Source of the DNA: Thermococcus sp. AM4
Lineage (GTDB): Archaea > Methanobacteriota_B > Thermococci > Thermococcales > Thermococcaceae
Length of the DNA: 64,000 bases
Assembly (NCBI RefSeq): GCF_000151205.2
Contig: NC_016051.1
Location: 124,001-188,000, forward strand
Direction: 5' to 3'
The first letter of the stretch is position 1; every line of letters starts with the position of its first letter. A program made the translations under genes and the position numbers. The notes under the pieces were generated by a model, which saw only the letters and a program-made list of their open reading frames with translations, was not told the DNA's origin and made no database searches. Shown here piece by piece: positions 7,447-17,728 of the stretch.

Positions 7447-8252
7447 AGGTTTACGAGCTCAGAAACGTTTCCTACCGCTATCCAACAGGAGAGTGGGCGC
7501 TCAGAGGAATAAACATGGAGGTTGAGAGGGGAGAAACCCTGGCCATAGTCGGGCCGAACGGCGCCGGAAAGACCACACTGCTCAAGCTGATGGACGCGCT
7601 GGTCATGCCAACGGAGGGCGAGATACTGTTCGAGGGAAAGCCGATAACGGAGGACACGATGACAGACAGGGAGTTCCGGCGGAAGGTCGGCTTCCTGTTC
7701 CAGAACCCGGACGTGATGCTCTTCAGCGCAACCGTTCTGGAAGATGTAGCTTTTGGACCCGTTCACCTGTGGGGCAAAGAGAGGGGCCTTGAGAGGGCGC
7801 GGGAGGAACTCAAGAAGCTCGGAATCGAGAAGTTGGCCGATAGACACCCGTACAGCCTGAGCGGTGGCGAGAAGAAGAAGGCTTCGATAGCCTGCGTGAC
7901 GGCAATGGAGCCGGAAGTTCTCCTCCTCGACGAGCCGACGAGGGATTTGGATTTGAGGAACAGGAACTTCGTGCTCGATATGATTCGGAGCTGGAAGGGG
8001 GAAGGAAAGACCGTCGTGGTGGTTACCCACGACCTGAGGCTGATTCGCCTCGCCGACAGGGTTTACGTGGTGAACAAAGAAATCCTCTTCGAGGGAACGC
8101 CGAGGGAGCTGTTCTCAAGGCCGGAACTCATAGAGAGGGCGAACCTTGACGTGCCCGAAATAGTGAGGCTCTTCCACGAGCTTGGAATCAACGAAATCCC
8201 GTTGAGTGTAGAGGAGGCGGTGGAGATTCTAAGGGGCCTCCTCCGGAGGTGA
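7443..8252 (+). CDS. cbiO: Nickel/cobalt ECF transporter ATP-binding protein CbiO
   Basis: A 269-residue ABC ATPase. Walker A GPNGAGKTT is near residue 37, the Q-loop LFQNPDVMLF near 82, the signature SLSGGEKKKASIA near 139, Walker B VLLLDEPT near 160 and the switch His in VVVTHD near 197. The sequence FQNPD is typical of ECF-type ATPases. It drives metal import with CbiM/CbiQ. The C-terminal 60 residues carry the usual regulatory helices. Confidence 0.93.
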   Translation: MKVYELRNVSYRYPTGEWALRGINMEVERGETLAIVGPNGAGKTTLLKLMDALVMPTEGEILFEGKPITEDTMTDREFRRKVGFLFQNPDVMLFSATVLEDVAFGPVHLWGKERGLERAREELKKLGIEKLADRHPYSLSGGEKKKASIACVTAMEPEVLLLDEPTRDLDLRNRNFVLDMIRSWKGEGKTVVVVTHDLRLIRLADRVYVVNKEILFEGTPRELFSRPELIERANLDVPEIVRLFHELGINEIPLSVEEAVEILRGLLRR

Positions 8253-8261
8253 GAAGTCCAC

Positions 8262-8855
8262 TCACCGCCTTCCCGGCTCCGGCGCCCCGGGAACGTCCCT
8301 CAGCTCCCTCCCCAAAATCCTCTCCATGAGCAGGCCCATTGCCAGCACGAAGACTATCGTGAGGGCCAGCCTCGTTACCATGAACCTCAGCCCAAGGAAC
8401 TGCAACTCAACCAGCTCCTGCGGAATCTTTATGCAGGCCCAGGCCGAGAGGAAAACAACGACGCTCGCGACGCGGGCGCCTTTCCTGAGCAAAGACGCCG
8501 CTATAGGGAAGGCCACGTAGAGCGGTCCGGTCGGGAAGGTACCGATGAGTATCGCTATCAGCATGCCTTTAAGCCCGGAGCTTTTCCCGAGATACTTCAC
8601 GATTAGTTCATCGGGGACGAAAACCGAGAACAGGCCCATCAGGACCATTACCGCCGGCATTACGAGGAGCATCTCCACGAGGTAGTCCTTCGACGCCGAG
8701 AAAACCGGGGCCCTCTTCTCCGGGAACACGAGGAGGAGCACCGCGGTTATCGCCACGACGGCACCGAGGAAAGCCAAATCGCGCAGAAGGGCCTTCTTCT
8801 GGTTTTTCATTGCCCCCTTCCCCGGACCCTTTGGAACTTTGCCGTCGGCCCTCAA
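8262..8855 (-). CDS. Permease (DUF318/ArsP_1 family), second half
   Basis: A 197-residue membrane protein with about five hydrophobic segments. It carries the family stretch GTFPTGPLYVAFPIAASLL near residues 108-126 and a WACIKIPQELVEL region. It starts at a TTG that overlaps the stop of the upstream gene (TTGA), with GGGGGTG as ribosome site; a later ATG (MKNQKK) has a poor site. The two neighbouring genes have similar motifs and probably form a heterodimer, the equivalent of one full-length permease. The substrate is unknown; members of this family include organoarsenical exporters. Confidence 0.7.
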   Translation of the reverse strand: MRADGKVPKGPGKGAMKNQKKALLRDLAFLGAVVAITAVLLLVFPEKRAPVFSASKDYLVEMLLVMPAVMVLMGLFSVFVPDELIVKYLGKSSGLKGMLIAILIGTFPTGPLYVAFPIAASLLRKGARVASVVVFLSAWACIKIPQELVELQFLGLRFMVTRLALTIVFVLAMGLLMERILGRELRDVPGAPEPGRR

Positions 8856-9334
8856 AGCAACACCCCCATTAAAAGACCTATCAGAATCGCGATTGCGAAG
8901 CTGAGGGCGTTTCTCAGCAGGGTGAAGCGCTTCCCGAGGATTCTAATCTCGAGCGGCAGCATCACGAAGCCAATCATCGTCAGCGTCGTTATGAAGACCG
9001 CCACCGAGGTTAGCGAGGCCCCCATCTTGAGCAGGGAAGCGGCGAGGGGGAACGCTATCAAGGACGGTATCTGGAGTATCGCCCCAAGAACCGCTACCGT
9101 TAAAACGCCGATGAACCCCGCTTCCTGGCCGACGACACGGGAAATGGTCTTCGGAGGCACGAAGCCGGACATAAGGCCGATTATCAGGATTATCGCGAGC
9201 ATCGTCGGAAGAATCCGCACGAAAAACTTCACGGAGACCTTCAGAGCCTGCCTTGTCTTTGCCCGGTCCTTCATGAAGCCGAGGGCGAGGCAAGCAAGGG
9301 CGAGGGCGTTTATGAAGAGCGTCGTTCCGTTCAT
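8852..9334 (-). CDS. Permease (DUF318/ArsP_1 family), first half
   Basis: A 160-residue membrane protein with about four hydrophobic segments and a stretch AILQIPSLIAFPLAASLLKMGAS (about 95-117) that mirrors the FPIAASLLRKGA part of its partner, a sign of internal duplication in this transporter. I chose the ATG at 9334: a TATA box (tttttataaactc, leftward, near 9360-9372) would place transcript starts only a few bases upstream, which rules out the longer in-frame start at 9376. Confidence 0.7.
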   Translation of the reverse strand: MNGTTLFINALALACLALGFMKDRAKTRQALKVSVKFFVRILPTMLAIILIIGLMSGFVPPKTISRVVGQEAGFIGVLTVAVLGAILQIPSLIAFPLAASLLKMGASLTSVAVFITTLTMIGFVMLPLEIRILGKRFTLLRNALSFAIAILIGLLMGVLL

Positions 9335-9384
9335 GGCTTTCCCCGGAAAAGTTGAAAAAGAGTTTATAAAAACCAACCGGTGGC

Positions 9385-10752
9385 TCAGCTCAGAGCTTCT
9401 TCAAGCAACTTCAGCCCGAGCTCGAGGTACTCCTTGGCCTTCTCCTCGCTCTTGGCCTCGCTGAAGACCCTTATTATCGGCTCGGTCCCGCTTGCCCTGA
9501 CGAGGACCCAGCCGTCGGGGAAGAGTATCTTCGTTCCATCGGTCGTGTCTATCTCGTAGCCCCTTGCCCTTGCAAGCTCCGCTACTTTTTCAACTATCGC
9601 CTTCCTGTCGCCCTCCACGTGCCTCTTCGTCTTGAACTGGTAGTACTTCGGCAGTTCATCAATCAGCTCGCTGAACTTCTTTCCGCTCTTCGCGAAAATC
9701 TCGACCATCTTTGCCACGGTCATTGCCCCGTCCCTTCCAAGGACGAAGTCCGGGAAGATAACGCCACCGTTCTCCTCGCCACCGATGGTTCCGTTGTGCT
9801 CGAGCAAAGCCCTCGCGACGATGAGGTCGCCGACTTTGGTTCTCATGACCTTCGCGTTGTTCCTCTTCGCGATGTCATCAAGCAGATTCGAGGTCGCAAT
9901 GGTAGTAACGAGCAGTCCACCGCCGTTTTCCCTGAGAACCGCGTCGGCAACGAGGGCGAAGGTCTTGTCGCCCTGGATGAAGCGCCCGTTCTCGTCTATG
10001 AAGACGGCCCTGTCAGCGTCGCCGTCCTGGGCAACTCCGAAGTCGGCACCGAGGGCCTTCACAATCTTCATGAAGTCCTTAAGGTTCTCCTCGTTAGGCT
10101 CCGGGTTTCTGGCCGGGAAGTGACCGTCCGGGTGGGCGTTAACGCTCACAACTTTACAGCCGAGCTCGCGCAGGAGATACGGGAGTGTTAAGCTTCCGGC
10201 GCCGTTGGAAGTGTCAACGACGACAAACGGTTTTCTCTTCCTGATTGCCTCAACGTCCACCCTGCTCTTTATCGCCTCGATGTAGGGCTTGATGATGTTC
10301 TCCTCGCGAACCTCGCCGATTTCGTCCCACTTCGCCCTGTCGAAGTCCTCCTTAAAGAAGACCTCCTCAACGACCGCTTCGCGCTCCTTCTTGAGGCCCA
10401 TTCCGTTCGGTTCGAGGAGCTTTATGCCGTTGTACTCCGGTGGATTGTGGGAAGCGGTTATAACCGCCCCGCCGTCGGCCTTGAAGTGGTTGGTGGCCCA
10501 CTGTATTGCAGGGGTGGGTGCTATTCCCACGTCGATGACGTCACAGCCAACGCTGAGGAGTCCGCTGATGAGGGCGTTCTTCAGCATCTCACCGCTCACC
10601 CTCGTGTCCCTGCCGACGACGACCAGCGGTTTCTCCCTTCCCTCGCGCTTGAGCATCGTCCCGAAGGCCATACCCATCTTGAGCGCGAACTCGGGCGTTA
10701 TCTTCTCGTTAGCTATCCCGCGGACGCCGAAGGTTCCGAACAGCTTTCCCAT
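9385..10752 (-). CDS. manB: Phosphohexomutase (phosphomannomutase/phosphoglucomutase type)
   Basis: A 455-residue alpha-D-phosphohexomutase with the four active-site parts in order: TASHNPPEYNG with the phosphoserine (about residues 92-102), the metal loop DGDADRAV (about 240-247), the sugar loop GGEENGG (about 324-330) and the phosphate-binding RASGTEPIIRV (about 415-425). It interconverts mannose-6- and mannose-1-phosphate and possibly glucose/glucosamine forms. The ATG at 10752 follows GAGGTGAT; upstream ATG/GTG codons lie in that site. It is last in the mannosylglycerate operon and supplies mannose-1-phosphate for GDP-mannose. Confidence 0.92.
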   Translation of the reverse strand: MGKLFGTFGVRGIANEKITPEFALKMGMAFGTMLKREGREKPLVVVGRDTRVSGEMLKNALISGLLSVGCDVIDVGIAPTPAIQWATNHFKADGGAVITASHNPPEYNGIKLLEPNGMGLKKEREAVVEEVFFKEDFDRAKWDEIGEVREENIIKPYIEAIKSRVDVEAIRKRKPFVVVDTSNGAGSLTLPYLLRELGCKVVSVNAHPDGHFPARNPEPNEENLKDFMKIVKALGADFGVAQDGDADRAVFIDENGRFIQGDKTFALVADAVLRENGGGLLVTTIATSNLLDDIAKRNNAKVMRTKVGDLIVARALLEHNGTIGGEENGGVIFPDFVLGRDGAMTVAKMVEIFAKSGKKFSELIDELPKYYQFKTKRHVEGDRKAIVEKVAELARARGYEIDTTDGTKILFPDGWVLVRASGTEPIIRVFSEAKSEEKAKEYLELGLKLLEEALS

Positions 10753-10762
10753 GTCCATCACC

Positions 10763-11155
10763 TCACGTTAGGGAGCTTGCGAACTTGATTATCACGGAAA
10801 CGAAGATGTAGAGCCCGTAAACGAAGGCACCTGCCTGAACGAGGCTGACCAATATCTTCAGGGGCTTGAGCTTTCCGGAGAGCAACGGGACCGGAAGTCC
10901 GATAAGGATTGCCCCGAACAGGTAGAGCACCGCGCTCTTTATCGCGCCGTAGTCAATCGGTATGCTCACGTTGGGGTAGCTGAAGGTCACCTGCTGACCA
11001 TTGACCATGAAGGTGAAGTTGGCGTTCTTGAGGCCGACGACGATGACGTAGGACATTATGAGGACGAAGAGCAGTGTCGGGAGCAGGCTGAGGGAAAGGG
11101 AGGAAACGGAGGAGCTGAAACGCTCCCAGGAGTCCGAACAGTTCTTGTCACCCAT
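10763..11155 (-). CDS. Small membrane protein of unknown function within the mannosylglycerate operon
   Basis: A 130-residue protein with three hydrophobic segments (about 18-42, 75-95 and 103-126). Between the first two is a short polar loop with Asn-rich sequence (NANFTFMVNGQ), which would lie outside the membrane. It starts 1 nt after manC (ribosome site GGGAGGG) and ends about 10 nt before manB, so it must be co-transcribed. I do not recognise a family. The position suggests a link to mannosylglycerate or glycan metabolism, but nothing in the sequence shows a function. Confidence 0.6.
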   Translation of the reverse strand: MGDKNCSDSWERFSSSVSSLSLSLLPTLLFVLIMSYVIVVGLKNANFTFMVNGQQVTFSYPNVSIPIDYGAIKSAVLYLFGAILIGLPVPLLSGKLKPLKILVSLVQAGAFVYGLYIFVSVIIKFASSLT

Positions 11156-11156
11156 T

Positions 11157-12554
11157 TCAAACCCTCCCAAACTCGTCGTCAAACCTTACAATATCGTCCT
11201 CACCAAGGTATTCGCCAATCTGAGTCTCTATGACCTCCAGAACGACCTTTCCGGGGTTCTCAAGGCGGTGCTTAACGCCAGCGGGAATGAACGTGCTCTC
11301 CCCGGGCCGGAGGAGTATCTCCCGGTCTCCGACGATGACCTTGGCGGTTCCTCTAACAACTACCCAGTGCTCGCTCCTGTGGTAGTGCATCTGGAGGGAG
11401 AGCTTCTTGCCCGGCAGAACGGTCAGGCGCTTTATCTTGTAGCGGTCGCCCTCTTCAAGCACTGTGTAGCTTCCCCAGGGCCTGTAAGCGGTTCTGTGGA
11501 CGATGACGCGCTCGTCGCCGAGCTCCTTAAGTGCCTTGTAGACCTCCTTAACGCGCTGGCTCTCGCCCTTCTTCGCCACGAGCAGGGCGTCGCCGGTGTC
11601 TATGATTATCAGGTCTTCAACGCCGACCGTCGCGGTAAGCCTTTCTGTCATTATGAGGTTGTTCCGTGAGTTCACACCTATGTGGTAGCCCCTCTTTCCG
11701 CGAATCCGAACCGCGTTCCCGTCGGAGTCCTTCTCAAGGACCTCGTAGATGGCGTCGAAGCTTCCGAGGTCGCTCCACTTCGTGTTGAGGGGAACGACGG
11801 CCGCTTTGTCGGTCTTCTCCATGACGCCGTAGTCTATGCTTATCTCCGGGACGCGGTTGTAGGCTTCTTCAACGTCGCCGCTCTCCTCAAAGGCCTCCCA
11901 GACGTCGGGGGCGTGCTTCTGAACCTCCTCGATGAAGAGCGAGCTTGAGAAGGCAAACATTCCGCTGTTCCAGTAGTAGCCACTCTCGACGTAGCGCTTT
12001 GCCGTCTCGAGGTCGGGCTTCTCCTTGAACTCCGCAACGGTGTAGCCGATTATCCTTCCGTCCTCTTCAATCTTCTCGCCCGGCTTTATGTAGCCGTAGC
12101 CCGTGTGCGGTCTGGTCGGCTTGATTCCGAAGGTGACGAGGTGGTCACTAGCTAACTTCTCAGCGTTCTCGAAGGCCCTCTCGTAGGCCTCGTTGACCTC
12201 TATGAGGTGGTCGCTGGGCAGGACTGCAACGACCGAGTTCCCGAACTCCTCCTCTATCCTGAGCGTCGCCCAGAGGATAGCAGGTAGGGTGTTCTTGGCG
12301 CTCGGTTCAAGGAGTATGTTGTCCTCGGGGATTTCAACGCCCAGCTCCCTTAAGTCGTCCAGAACGCGGAAGCGGTAGTTTCTGTTTGTTACAATGAATA
12401 TCTCGCTCGGCTTTGAGAAGAGAAGTGCCCTTTCAACGGTCTTCTGGAAGAGGCTCCTATCGTCGAGGAAGCGAACGAACTGCTTCGGCATCAGCTCCCT
12501 GCTCAGGGGCCACAGCCTCGTTCCCTTTCCTCCCGCAAGGATTACGGTTTTCAC
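11157..12554 (-). CDS. manC: Bifunctional mannose-1-phosphate guanylyltransferase / mannose-6-phosphate isomerase
   Basis: A 465-residue two-domain enzyme. The nucleotidyltransferase domain (about 1-270) opens MKTVILAGGKGTRLWPLSRE and contains FKEKPD and a YYWNSGMF segment. The C-terminal type II mannose-6-phosphate isomerase cupin (about 345-460) carries RPWGSYTVLEEG, then the metal-binding region LSLQMHYHRSEHW and a GESTFIPAGVKHRL motif. It makes GDP-mannose for mannosyl-3-phosphoglycerate synthase and other glycosyl transfer. The stop of mpgP overlaps its start by 4 nt. Confidence 0.95.
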   Translation of the reverse strand: MKTVILAGGKGTRLWPLSRELMPKQFVRFLDDRSLFQKTVERALLFSKPSEIFIVTNRNYRFRVLDDLRELGVEIPEDNILLEPSAKNTLPAILWATLRIEEEFGNSVVAVLPSDHLIEVNEAYERAFENAEKLASDHLVTFGIKPTRPHTGYGYIKPGEKIEEDGRIIGYTVAEFKEKPDLETAKRYVESGYYWNSGMFAFSSSLFIEEVQKHAPDVWEAFEESGDVEEAYNRVPEISIDYGVMEKTDKAAVVPLNTKWSDLGSFDAIYEVLEKDSDGNAVRIRGKRGYHIGVNSRNNLIMTERLTATVGVEDLIIIDTGDALLVAKKGESQRVKEVYKALKELGDERVIVHRTAYRPWGSYTVLEEGDRYKIKRLTVLPGKKLSLQMHYHRSEHWVVVRGTAKVIVGDREILLRPGESTFIPAGVKHRLENPGKVVLEVIETQIGEYLGEDDIVRFDDEFGRV

Positions 12555-13294
12555 GGTATCACCCCCAGGAGTTCTTCAATCGAGCTTATATGCTTAGCCT
12601 TTGGGTGGGAGAGGTTCCCAACTATGAAAGCGTTATCAACGACCTCAAACAGGGGAAAGTCGTTCTCGCCGTCCCCGAGCGCGTAGCTCTCAACCTCGTC
12701 GAGGAGGGAGTAGAGTTCGAGGAGGGCCCTGGCCCCTTTGCCCTTGTCGGTGTTGCCGGTGACGTTCAGGAACCTCGTCCCCCTGCTTACTCTAAATCCA
12801 ATCTTTTCAAGCTCCTCCTCGAACCCATCTTTCGTCCACCTGAATATCGTCTCGCTGTATTCGCGCTTCATCGCGAGCTCTGCAAGCTCCTCGGGCAGGC
12901 CCGTGAAGGCCCTAACCTCGTCGAGGGTTGAGTTGCCGTAGTACTTGAGCCCGTACTCAGGGGGCAGTTCGTCGAGCGCGCGCTTTATCTCCGAATAGGG
13001 CCTCCCGAGCTCAATCACGCGGTACTTTCCGCGTCTCACCCCGAACTCGCCGACGACCGGGGAGGGGAAGTAACCGGCGGGAACGTATACCGCGCTCCCG
13101 TTTTCAACCACGAAGGGCTTCTCAAGGTTCCAGGCCTTCAAGTAGTACTCGACCTCGTAGCGGGTCTTTGAGGTGTTCACGACGACCTCGTAGCCCCGCC
13201 CCAGGAGTTCCTCAATGAACGGGCGGGTTCTCTCGGGCGAGTAATCGCTTCCCAGGAGGGTTCCATCAAGGTCGAGGAAAATGACCCTAATCAA
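12551..13294 (-). CDS. mpgP: Mannosyl-3-phosphoglycerate phosphatase
   Basis: A 247-residue HAD phosphatase with nucleophile motif FLDLDGTLLGSD (Asp at residues 8 and 10), motif II VVNTSKTR near 38-45, a Lys in TDKGKGARAL (about 183) and motif IV GDGENDFPLF near 208. It removes phosphate from mannosyl-3-phosphoglycerate to give the compatible solute mannosylglycerate. It sits 3 nt downstream of mpgS, as in other Thermococcales. Confidence 0.95.
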   Translation of the reverse strand: MIRVIFLDLDGTLLGSDYSPERTRPFIEELLGRGYEVVVNTSKTRYEVEYYLKAWNLEKPFVVENGSAVYVPAGYFPSPVVGEFGVRRGKYRVIELGRPYSEIKRALDELPPEYGLKYYGNSTLDEVRAFTGLPEELAELAMKREYSETIFRWTKDGFEEELEKIGFRVSRGTRFLNVTGNTDKGKGARALLELYSLLDEVESYALGDGENDFPLFEVVDNAFIVGNLSHPKAKHISSIEELLGVIP

Positions 13295-13297
13295 CGC

Positions 13298-14473
13298 TCA
13301 CACCTCGAACTCGAGGAGCGTCTCGGCCTCGTCCTCAAGCGTTCTCATCCACTCGTTCACGTCTATTCCCTCAACCGGTGGCATCACCCTGGGCTTCGGA
13401 GGCTCCTCGTTCTCACCGAGTAAACCGTGAATCCTGAGCTCGTGGAGCACCTTTTCCCTGAGCTCCTCCGTGGCGAGCTCGGAGTGGTATATCGTGCCGA
13501 GGGAACTCAGCAACATCGACCTCACGTGCTCCTTGCCCTTGTCCTCGTGGAGGTGCGGGTTCAGCGTTTCAATCTGGAAGACCTCGACGCCCTGGTCGTA
13601 GACCTCTTCCCTGCCCCTGCCCCACCTTCCGAAGGTCTCGAAGAGGTAGACCAGCTCGTAGGGCTCTATGGCGTAGCCCGTTGCAAAGGGCATTATCTCG
13701 GCGAGCTTTATGCTCATCGCGTGCTCGCCGGCGTTGGCGGTCGCTATGATGTTGGTCTCGAAGTTGGTGGCAACCCCAAAGAGGGCGTTCATGTAGCGGT
13801 TGGTTATCTCGCTTACGCGCCCCCACTTCTTGAAGTAGAGCCCCTTCGTCGTCACCTTGGGCTTGTGGCGCCAGCTCAGCCTGACCATCGTGTAGTCGCT
13901 CTCGCTCATGAGAAAACCAGCGGCGTAGTCCTTGACGTACTCGTTCACGGAGCCGGGGATGTAGTTGTCGGCATCAACGAAGCCGACGTATTTTGCCCCA
14001 ATCGCCTTCGCGAGGAGCAGGCCGATTAGCATGCCCTCCCCCTTACCGCTCCTCACCGAGTCGCCGTCGAGTATCTCGGTGTAGCCCGTCCTTTTGAAGG
14101 CCTCGGCCAGGCCCGGGTCCTTCTGGTGAACCATGATTATCCGCGAGCGCGTGAGGTTGTAGAAGTGCTTTACCAAATCCACCTCCTGCTTGAAGAGGTT
14201 CGGCCCCTCCCTCTTGCTGTTCGAGACGATTATTATCGGGCACTGGTGCGGAATCGCTTTGAGCACGCCGTCGACGAGCTGGAGCTTCTCGTCCTTCATC
14301 GGGACGACTATCGCTATGTCCTCGAGGATTCGGTAGATGTCCTCCCTCGGAACGTTTCTGACGGTGAAGGTTCCAACGTCCCTCGTCTCGCTGTCCAGCT
14401 TTATGACCTTCTGAACCTCGTAGATTTCAACAGCCCCGAAGAGCTCCTTATAAACCGGCGCCTCAAGTAGCAA
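13298..14473 (-). CDS. mpgS: Mannosyl-3-phosphoglycerate synthase
   Basis: A 391-residue glycosyltransferase of family GT55. The nucleotide-sugar part shows [14 protein letters not shown] (about 53-66), [14 protein letters not shown] and the metal-binding acidic motif [10 protein letters not shown] (about 164-173). It joins GDP-mannose and 3-phosphoglycerate. It starts at a TTG at 14473 with a perfect GGAGGTGAT three bases upstream. It is first in the operon mpgS-mpgP-manC-membrane protein-manB; a leftward promoter (cttttaatttt near 14522-14532) precedes it. Confidence 0.95.
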   Translation of the reverse strand: MLLEAPVYKELFGAVEIYEVQKVIKLDSETRDVGTFTVRNVPREDIYRILEDIAIVVPMKDEKLQLVDGVLKAIPHQCPIIIVSNSKREGPNLFKQEVDLVKHFYNLTRSRIIMVHQKDPGLAEAFKRTGYTEILDGDSVRSGKGEGMLIGLLLAKAIGAKYVGFVDADNYIPGSVNEYVKDYAAGFLMSESDYTMVRLSWRHKPKVTTKGLYFKKWGRVSEITNRYMNALFGVATNFETNIIATANAGEHAMSIKLAEIMPFATGYAIEPYELVYLFETFGRWGRGREEVYDQGVEVFQIETLNPHLHEDKGKEHVRSMLLSSLGTIYHSELATEELREKVLHELRIHGLLGENEEPPKPRVMPPVEGIDVNEWMRTLEDEAETLLEFEV

Positions 14474-14534
14474 AGCATCACCTCCAAAATCCTTTCAAAT
14501 GAAAAATACGGCGGGGAAAATTAAAAGCTTGCCC

Positions 14535-15911
<1,377 letters not shown>

Positions 15912-15944
15912 AGTGCTGAAAACTAATAAGGGTTTCGTTTCAGC

Positions 15945-16685
15945 CTACAGAGGAACCACAACCGGAACTCCCCTTACCTCCCCTATCTCCACCTTAACGC
16001 CGTAGACTTCCTCAAAGAGCTCCTCGCTCAGGACTTCAAAGTTACCGTCCGCTATTTTTCTCCCGTCCTTCATGAAGACGAACCTCTTCGCGAAGCGCAG
16101 GGCAAGGTTCACGTCGTGCATGACCGTTACGACCGCCTTCCCTTCCTTCGCCAATTCCCTTGCGAGCCTCATCACCTCAAGCTGGCTCTTGAGGTCGAGG
16201 TTGTTGGTCGGCTCGTCCATCAGCAAGACTTCCGGTTCCTGAGCCAGGGCCCTCGCTATGCTGACCTTTTGAAGCTCTCCACCGCTTATCTCGTTCGTCC
16301 TCTTGAGGGCTAACTTCTCAATGCCGAGCCTCTTTAGGGCTTCTTCAACGACCTTCAAATCCCTCTCCGACGGCGTCAGCCCCATGTAAGGTCTCCTGCC
16401 GAGGAGGACGGTGTCGAAGACCGTCAAAAACCCTGGCTCGACCCTCTGCGGGACGTAGGCGAGAACCCTCGAGAGCTCCCTCGGAGGGTAGTCGTTAATC
16501 GGTCTGCCCCTGACGAAGACACCGTCGCACTTCAGGATTCCTGCGAGACATCTGAGAAAGGTACTCTTTCCAGCTCCGTTCGGGCCGAGGATTGCCACGA
16601 ACTCACCCTCGCCGACTTCCAGGCTTATCCCCCTCAGGACCTCCCGCTCGCCGTAGGAGAAGCTTATGCCTTTCGCCTCAATCAT
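15945..16685 (-). CDS. ABC transporter ATP-binding protein, iron-siderophore/cobalamin type
   Basis: A 246-residue FecE/BtuD-like ATPase. Walker A GPNGAGKSTFLR is near residue 35, the Q-loop YVPQRVEPGF near 77, the signature EISGGELQKVSIARAL near 133, Walker B VLLMDEPTNNLDL near 155 and the switch His in VTVMHDVNLAL near 187. It overlaps the permease gene by 4 nt. The three-gene set (binding protein, permease, ATPase) imports an iron chelate, haem, cobalamin or another metal complex; the substrate cannot be read. Confidence 0.92.
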   Translation of the reverse strand: MIEAKGISFSYGEREVLRGISLEVGEGEFVAILGPNGAGKSTFLRCLAGILKCDGVFVRGRPINDYPPRELSRVLAYVPQRVEPGFLTVFDTVLLGRRPYMGLTPSERDLKVVEEALKRLGIEKLALKRTNEISGGELQKVSIARALAQEPEVLLMDEPTNNLDLKSQLEVMRLARELAKEGKAVVTVMHDVNLALRFAKRFVFMKDGRKIADGNFEVLSEELFEEVYGVKVEIGEVRGVPVVVPL

Positions 16686-17728
16686 CGCCGGCCCTCCATC
16701 TTCACAAGGAGGTATATGAACGTCGGCGCGCCGAGGAACGATGTTATGACGCCAACGGGAAGGTTCATGGGCGAAACTATAAGCCTCGCGACTGTGTCAG
16801 CCGAAACGAGGAGCAGTGCCCCTGCTAACGCCGAGAGGGGAATGAGCGAGCGGTAGTCGCCTCCAGCAATTAGGCGCATCGAGTGGGGGGCGATTAGACC
16901 GATGAAACCTATGACACCAACGAAGGCCACCGTTACGGAGGTTATGAAGGCCGAAAGCAGTGTCCCGATTAGTCTCTCCCTCTCGATGTTGACTCCAACG
17001 CTCTTGGCTATCTCATCGCCCAGCGTTGAAGCGTTCAAATCCCACCGCTTGACGAGGAAGTAGGCGAAAACGAAGGCGAACGCGACGGCCATTATGGCGT
17101 TCTCCCGCCACGTTGCCCTCGCGAGGTTTCCGAAGCTCCAGTAGACCATCGCCGAGAGCTGGAGTTCGTTGGCGAAGTACTGGACGAGGGTAGTTAGAGC
17201 AACGTAGAGGGAGCTCATAGCGACTCCGGCCAAAACTATCGCCTCCGGACTCAGACCGCGGAGCCTCGCCAGAGCGAGAATGACGAGGGTAGCGCTTATC
17301 GCCCCGAGGAACGCGAAGAGAACGACGGCGTAGGGGTTGTTGAGGAAAACCTGCCCCGAGTTGAGGGAGTAGCCGGCACCGAGGATTATGGCCAAAGAGG
17401 CGCCGAACATGGCGCCGTTCGAGACCCCCATAGTGAATGGCGTGGCGAGGGGATTTCTCAGGTAGCCCTGAAGAACCGCTCCGGCAACTCCCATCGAAGC
17501 CCCTACGAGGATTCCGGCGACGATTCTCGGGAGCCTTATGCCGAGGATTACGAGGCGGTCGTCCTTGGTTCCACCGCCGAGGAGAACCGCGAGGACTTCC
17601 CTAACCGGAACGTGGTAGGGTCCGCTCGAGAGGGAGAACAAAGAGACCGCTAACAGGGAAAGGAAAAGGGCGAGGCCTATGAGGAGCTTTCGCCTCAGGT
17701 ACGCCCTGTAGTCCATGACCATAGGCAT
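16682..17728 (-). CDS. FecCD-type ABC transporter permease
   Basis: A 348-residue membrane protein with about ten hydrophobic segments. It has the family landmarks RLPRIVAGILVGASMGVAG (about 65-83), GYLRNPLATP, the coupling region GVNIERERLI and IGFIGLIAPHSMRL near 270-283. The ATG at 17728 overlaps the stop of the binding-protein gene (TGATG); ATGs at 17722 and 17716 are possible alternatives. It forms the channel of the metal-chelate importer. Confidence 0.92.
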   Translation of the reverse strand: MPMVMDYRAYLRRKLLIGLALFLSLLAVSLFSLSSGPYHVPVREVLAVLLGGGTKDDRLVILGIRLPRIVAGILVGASMGVAGAVLQGYLRNPLATPFTMGVSNGAMFGASLAIILGAGYSLNSGQVFLNNPYAVVLFAFLGAISATLVILALARLRGLSPEAIVLAGVAMSSLYVALTTLVQYFANELQLSAMVYWSFGNLARATWRENAIMAVAFAFVFAYFLVKRWDLNASTLGDEIAKSVGVNIERERLIGTLLSAFITSVTVAFVGVIGFIGLIAPHSMRLIAGGDYRSLIPLSALAGALLLVSADTVARLIVSPMNLPVGVITSFLGAPTFIYLLVKMEGRR

